NCBI RefSeq assembly: GCF_009830125.1
Contig: NZ_WUPT01000002.1
Location: forward strand, 62,001-126,000
Source of the DNA: Kangsaoukella pontilimi
Lineage (GTDB): Bacteria; Pseudomonadota; Alphaproteobacteria; Rhodobacterales; Rhodobacteraceae
Reading direction: 5' to 3'
DNA length: 64,000 bases
A model generated the notes under the pieces. The model was given only the letters and a program-made list of their open reading frames with translations, was not told the origin of the DNA and did not search any database. Positions 60,573 to 64,000 of this stretch are shown piece by piece. The stretch's first letter is position 1; each line of letters starts with the position of its first letter. A program made the position numbers and the translations under genes.

Positions 60573-60965
60573 TTAACGTCTCAGAAGCTCGAACAGGCTG
60601 GACCGCATTTTGCGCGCCTGGTCGAACATCCTGAGGTTGGCCTCATAGCTTCTCTGGGCCTCTCGCGCGTCCGCGATCTCGTAGACGAGATCGACATTCG
60701 AGCCGTCGAAATACCCATCGTCGCCAGCGAGCGGATGAGACGGGTCGTAGACCCGCTCCAGCGCGCTCCGGTCCAGTTCAACCGGACCTGTCGTGACCTG
60801 CCCCGTTTTGGAGCCGGCCGACACGACCTCTTCGAAGGTCGTGATCTTGCGCCGGTAGCCCGGCGTAACCGCGTTGGCGATGTTCTCGGACACCAGCCTC
60901 AGCCGGTCTGTCTGAGCCCGCATCGCCGAGGCGGAAATGGATGTGCTTTGGTGAAGACCGTCCAT
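60573..60965 (-). CDS. flgC: Flagellar proximal rod protein FlgC
   Basis: 130 residues. N-terminus ISASAMRAQTDRLRLVSENIANAVTPGYRRKITTFEEV, the motif VYDPSHPLAGDDGYFDGSNVDLVYEIADAREAQRSYEANLRMFD, and the length all match FlgC. Between fliE and flgB with gaps of ten and nine bases. Confidence 0.94.
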   Translation of the reverse strand: MDGLHQSTSISASAMRAQTDRLRLVSENIANAVTPGYRRKITTFEEVVSAGSKTGQVTTGPVELDRSALERVYDPSHPLAGDDGYFDGSNVDLVYEIADAREAQRSYEANLRMFDQARKMRSSLFELLRR

Positions 60966-60974
60966 TGCGCGCCC

Positions 60975-61361
60975 CTATCGTCCTCGCCCGAGCGCGCCGC
61001 GCAGGATGTCGAGCGATCCGCGATAGACGGCCAGCGCCATGTTGTGATCGGACTGGGCGCGGGTCGCGCGCACCATCTCTTCTTCCAGCGACACGGTATT
61101 CCCGTTGGGTGACGGCGTCCCGCCCGCATCGACGACGCGCCAAGAAGCGTCCGCGCTGCCGGCCTGCATATGCGCGGCGCGGGTCCGGCGCAGATCGCCG
61201 CCGGCGGTAGAGGACAACGCTTCGGCGAAGCTGGAGAAATCCCGGGCACGGTAGCCGGGCGTATCCGCATTCGCGATATTCTTCGCGATCAAAGAGGTCC
61301 GTGCGCCGGAATACCGGGCAAGGTCCTGCGCCATGCGCATCACATTCGGTGTCTCGAACAT
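60975..61361 (-). CDS. flgB: Flagellar proximal rod protein FlgB
   Basis: 128 residues from ATG 61361 (GGGAG upstream; a longer frame to 61391 lacks this). ARTSLIAKNIANADTPGYRARDFSSF is the FlgB rod motif and TRAQSDHNMALAVYRGSLDILRGALGRG the C-terminus. First gene of flgB-flgC-fliE-fliQ-flgF-flgG-flgA-flgH-fliL, divergent from fliI. Confidence 0.93.
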   Translation of the reverse strand: MFETPNVMRMAQDLARYSGARTSLIAKNIANADTPGYRARDFSSFAEALSSTAGGDLRRTRAAHMQAGSADASWRVVDAGGTPSPNGNTVSLEEEMVRATRAQSDHNMALAVYRGSLDILRGALGRGR

Positions 61362-61396
61362 CGGGGCTTCTCCCTCGACTGGATGCACCAAGGCTT

Positions 61397-61421
61397 AACC
61401 GTGATTCGTTTAGAAACGGTT
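61397..61421. promoter_or_regulatory. Inverted repeat in the flgB-fliI divergent promoter region
   Basis: AACCGT-N13-ACGGTT lies midway in the 85-base gap between flgB and fliI. It may be an operator shared by both directions; the flanking TTAA does not give a canonical CtrA box. Confidence 0.35.
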
Positions 61422-61446
61422 TTCACAGACAGACGGGAACCACTCC

Positions 61447-62781
61447 TTGGCCTTCAGAGATCTCGAGACGCTCGGCACCATCGCACGCCAGACGGGGGCG
61501 CGGCATCCGCTGGCGCGCATCCGCCGCATCGACGGAACACAAGTTCTGATCGCTGGGGGCAGATCGACCATGACCCTGGGCGACAGGGTGTCTTTTCCCC
61601 TGTCCGGCGGCAGGGCCACGGGCGAGGTTGTCGGGCTGTCGCAAGATGCCGCGCATGTCGTGGTCGAAGGCGCGATCGACAGCCTGACAGTGGGCCAACC
61701 GGCGGTCTGCCGCGGTCCGGTCACCATCGCGCCGCATGACTCCTGGCTTGGGCGCGTCATCGATTCGACGGGTCGTCCCGTGGATGGATCGCCCCTTCTC
61801 ATGGGGCCGAAGGCGCGCAATCTTCGGGCCGCCCCGCCTGAGGCGGTTTTGCGTCGTGGTTTCGGTGACCGGCTTTCGACGGGGCTTCATGTGTTCAATA
61901 CGCTTCTGCCGATTGTCCGGGGTCAGCGGCTGGGTATCTTCGCAGGTGCCGGCGTGGGGAAATCCACACTCATGGGCACCTTCGCCGGAGAACTCGAAGC
62001 GGACGTTGTCATCGTCGGGCTTGTGGGCGAACGCGGGCGCGAGGTGGGCGATTTCCTGCGCCACGTGCTGGGCCGTCGCGGCATGGCGCGGAGCATCGTG
62101 GTGGTCGAGACATCGGACAGGCCGGCACTCGCGCGCCGTCGTGCGGCCGAGGCGGCCATGACACTGGCCGAGCATTTCCGTGATGCCGGGAAACATGTTT
62201 TGCTGATGATCGACTCCATCACCCGACTTGCGGAAGCCCATCGGGAAATTGCGGCTGCATCGGGCGAATTGCCGTCGCTTCGCGGCTTTCCCCCATCCCT
62301 TGTCCCGCTTCTCGCCGCGTTGGCGGAACGTGCGGGACCGGGCAAGGAGGGCCAGGGCGACATCACCGCGATCTTCAGCGTTCTGGTGGCCGGCAGCGAT
62401 CTGGACGAACCCGTGGCGGATACGTTGCGCGGCCTGCTTGACGGGCATGTGATCCTGTCCCGCACCATTGCCGAGGGTGGACGGTATCCTGCGGTCGATG
62501 TCCTCAGGTCGATCTCGCGGTCCCTGCCCGGTGCGGCGACCGCGGAAGAGAACCGCCTGATCGAGCGAACGCGTCAGACCATGTCACTTCTTGCGCGCAA
62601 TGATGCGCTGATCCGGACCGGGATGTACCAGCCCGGTGTGGATCATGCACTCGATAAGGCGATCGGGCAGAAACCGGCGCTTGAGACGTTTCTCGGCGGA
62701 CGAGCAAGAGACACGGACGCGTCCAGCTTCGCGGCGCTTGCCCTTGCACTGGATGGACCGGACGACAGCGATGCTGCTTGA
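61447..62781 (+). CDS. fliI: Flagellar export ATPase FliI
   Basis: 444 residues. Walker A GAGVGKST at 167-174, Walker B in HVLLMIDSITRLAEAHREI, and the F1-ATPase-beta-like SGELPSLRGFPPSLVPLLAAL region. The start is TTG 61447, with no ATG or GTG between it and the upstream in-frame stop; no strong Shine-Dalgarno is visible, so weak initiation is expected. Energises export substrate delivery. Stands alone on the plus strand between flgB and the convergent DUF1217 gene. Confidence 0.95.
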   Translation: MAFRDLETLGTIARQTGARHPLARIRRIDGTQVLIAGGRSTMTLGDRVSFPLSGGRATGEVVGLSQDAAHVVVEGAIDSLTVGQPAVCRGPVTIAPHDSWLGRVIDSTGRPVDGSPLLMGPKARNLRAAPPEAVLRRGFGDRLSTGLHVFNTLLPIVRGQRLGIFAGAGVGKSTLMGTFAGELEADVVIVGLVGERGREVGDFLRHVLGRRGMARSIVVVETSDRPALARRRAAEAAMTLAEHFRDAGKHVLLMIDSITRLAEAHREIAAASGELPSLRGFPPSLVPLLAALAERAGPGKEGQGDITAIFSVLVAGSDLDEPVADTLRGLLDGHVILSRTIAEGGRYPAVDVLRSISRSLPGAATAEENRLIERTRQTMSLLARNDALIRTGMYQPGVDHALDKAIGQKPALETFLGGRARDTDASSFAALALALDGPDDSDAA

Positions 62782-62805
62782 AGCGGCCAAGGCAGGATGC
62801 CACCG

Positions 62806-63609
62806 TCAGAAGAGCGGTCTCTGACTGCCGAGCAGCGACAGCGCGACAGCGCCCGGCGAGAACGAGGCCGTGCCGCCGGCAAGATCAGCCTGAAGCAGAA
62901 AGCGCCTGATCAGCCCGTCACGCTTCTCACTGTCTAGGAAATCGGTGGGACTGGTCGTGCCGAAAATACGGTTCGAGGCATCGCGAAACATCTCGAACTG
63001 TCGGTCCACATCGATGCCCGCCGCCTGTGCGGGTATGTTGAAGGCCTGTTCGAAGACGCGGCGCATCGGCGGTGTGCCCAGAATTGTGAACCATTGGGCA
63101 GTCTCGCTCAGACCGCGATCCAGAAGACCCTGCAGCTCACGCTCCAGGCCAAGAGCCAGCCGCATGTTCTCGTCCGTGTTCCCAACCGCCACTTCGAACT
63201 GCCGCGAGAGATAGGCCTCGACGGTCCGGTCCGCGAAACTGTTCAGCACCGTGCTGGGCGGCGACAAATCGAAGCGGAACGCCTCGGCCATAGCGAAATA
63301 GCGCTTGTCGCTCAGGCGGTTGGCGAAGGCCTTGTCGTCGCGCGTGCCTTCTTCCAGAACTTTCCGAATGAAGAATTTGTTGTTGATGTCCTCATCCAGT
63401 CCGAAGGCGCCCAAGGCCACGGCTAGCAGGCGCCGATCCGCAACCAGCTCTTCTGCCGAGGTCACCTTGCCGATGTTCTCCCGGAAATAGTCGGTCTCTC
63501 TCTGGTTGATGGCAGAGTTCCGAAACGCGACCTCCTGCGCGTCCCGTGTCCGGGACAGAAAGCTCCAGCCTGCATTTCCGGTCAGGGGGATGACAGGCTG
63601 GAATGTCAT
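62806..63609 (-). CDS. DUF1217 domain-containing flagellar-cluster protein
   Basis: 267 residues. The DUF1217 pattern is present: RETDYFRENIGKVTSAEELVADRRLLAVALGAFGL, then NKFFIRKVLEEGTRDDKAFANRLSDKRYFAMAEAF. The family is restricted to alphaproteobacteria and sits beside flagellar genes; its function is unknown. Coupled to flbT by ATGA and convergent with fliI. Confidence 0.8.
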   Translation of the reverse strand: MTFQPVIPLTGNAGWSFLSRTRDAQEVAFRNSAINQRETDYFRENIGKVTSAEELVADRRLLAVALGAFGLDEDINNKFFIRKVLEEGTRDDKAFANRLSDKRYFAMAEAFRFDLSPPSTVLNSFADRTVEAYLSRQFEVAVGNTDENMRLALGLERELQGLLDRGLSETAQWFTILGTPPMRRVFEQAFNIPAQAAGIDVDRQFEMFRDASNRIFGTTSPTDFLDSEKRDGLIRRFLLQADLAGGTASFSPGAVALSLLGSQRPLF

Positions 63610-64000
63610 TCGGCAGCCGTCGCCAGCAATCTGTCCTCGCGGGGAATCAGCGCCCGAAGCGATTTCAGCGCCTGGTAGAATTGCCCCTCGGTCACCGCCT
63701 GCGAGGCCGCATCGAGGGTGCGTCTGCTATCAGCATCCAGAAAAACCTGACTGAGCTGCTCGATGCCCGTCAGCAATTGCTGACGCGCTTCCGCCTCTGC
63801 CGCATCTCCCGAAAGCGCAAGTTGCGCCACATAGCACACCCTCCGAACAGGCGTGCGCGCTTCATCGGGATGAAGTGCGTCCTTGAGCCGGAGGATATTG
63901 GCGTTCGGCGTCGTTATCGTGATCCGCGTCCGGCGATCGCCGTTTTCGATGACCGCCCCGTTGATCAGAACCCGTTCCTTTGGGGAGAGTTTCAGAACAA
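63606..64000 (-). CDS. flbT: Flagellin synthesis post-transcriptional regulator FlbT, 5' end cut by window edge
   Basis: 131 codons are visible from the right edge to the stop at 63606. The visible start VLKLSPKERVLINGAVIENG and the following LKDALHPDEARTPVRRVCYVAQLAL are the FlbT signature, with only the first few residues missing. In Caulobacter FlbT binds fliC mRNA and limits flagellin production. flaF and fliC are expected just outside the window. Confidence 0.9.
   Translation of the reverse strand, partial: VLKLSPKERVLINGAVIENGDRRTRITITTPNANILRLKDALHPDEARTPVRRVCYVAQLALSGDAAEAEARQQLLTGIEQLSQVFLDADSRRTLDAASQAVTEGQFYQALKSLRALIPREDRLLATAAE

Noticed and set aside
61395-61413. CtrA box between flgB and fliI
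   Set aside because: A TTAA is present but no second half lies at seven bases; only the inverted repeat is listed.
1-64000. CRISPR arrays, insertion sequences, integrases, toxin-antitoxin or restriction systems
   Set aside because: Looked for regularly spaced repeats, transposase motifs and defence genes; none seen. The region reads as core chromosome.

Overview
The window looks like a chromosome segment of an alphaproteobacterium of the family Rhodobacteraceae (Roseobacter group). The clues are high GC, genes packed with ATGA/TGATG overlaps, a RpoE-ChrR sigma/anti-sigma pair closely resembling that of Rhodobacter sphaeroides as I recall it, a petABC operon with twin-arginine Rieske protein, LysR/DUF1127 pairs, an FlbT protein, and a flagellar cluster of the alphaproteobacterial type with candidate CtrA boxes. 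The family call is firm; I do not name a genus.

Layout. (a) 1-9228: an envelope and stress block. It holds two MscS-type channels, a BrkB-like membrane protein, a four-gene operon (22-residue membrane peptide, helical anchor protein, holin-X-like protein, DUF3618 protein), a phospholipase D-like protein, a DUF4112 protein and an AI-2E family permease. Three exact GGAAC-N16-CGTT promoters (general stress sigma factor EcfG type) and two degenerate ones drive most of it. (b) 9337-13869: tRNA-Lys, a COG3904-type lipoprotein, dapF, mtaB, a PaiB-like protein, a cysteine-rich copper-storage-like protein and a glutathione transferase. (c) 14055-16846: petABC (cytochrome bc1) closed by a strong terminator. 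(d) 16944-20979: a polyamine-catabolism-like trio (amidotransferase, glutamine-synthetase-like ligase, FAD oxidase), then a double-CDGSH iron-sulfur protein. (e) 20976-28105: a minus-strand operon (FAD oxidoreductase, DUF1365, MFS, DUF3833, SDR, then a dipeptidase) divergent from rpoE-chrR, which has a clear sigma-E promoter. This looks like the singlet-oxygen response coupled to membrane fatty-acid modification. (f) 28106-37741: two LysR/DUF1127 divergent pairs on either side of an ATP-dependent DNA ligase, then M3 oligopeptidase, a palindromic intergenic repeat, nicotinamidase, TrhO and a sugar-acid dehydratase. (g) 37880-64000: a 26-kb flagellar cluster in alternating transcription blocks. 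It contains motor (motA, motB, motE-like), export apparatus (fliP, fliQ, fliR, flhA, flhB, fliH, fliI), rod, ring and hook (flgB, C, F, G, H, I, A, E, K, L, fliE, fliF), one switch protein (fliN), two fliL, a lytic transglycosylase, several unknown accessory proteins and the 5'-truncated flbT at the edge. No fliC, fliG, fliM, flgD, fliK or flgJ is seen here.

Most promising for novelty are the EcfG-driven envelope operon led by a 22-residue peptide, the motor accessory module around a 734-residue periplasmic protein next to motE/motA, the sigma-E/ChrR linkage to the lipid-modification operon, and a diaminopimelate epimerase whose second catalytic cysteine is replaced by serine.
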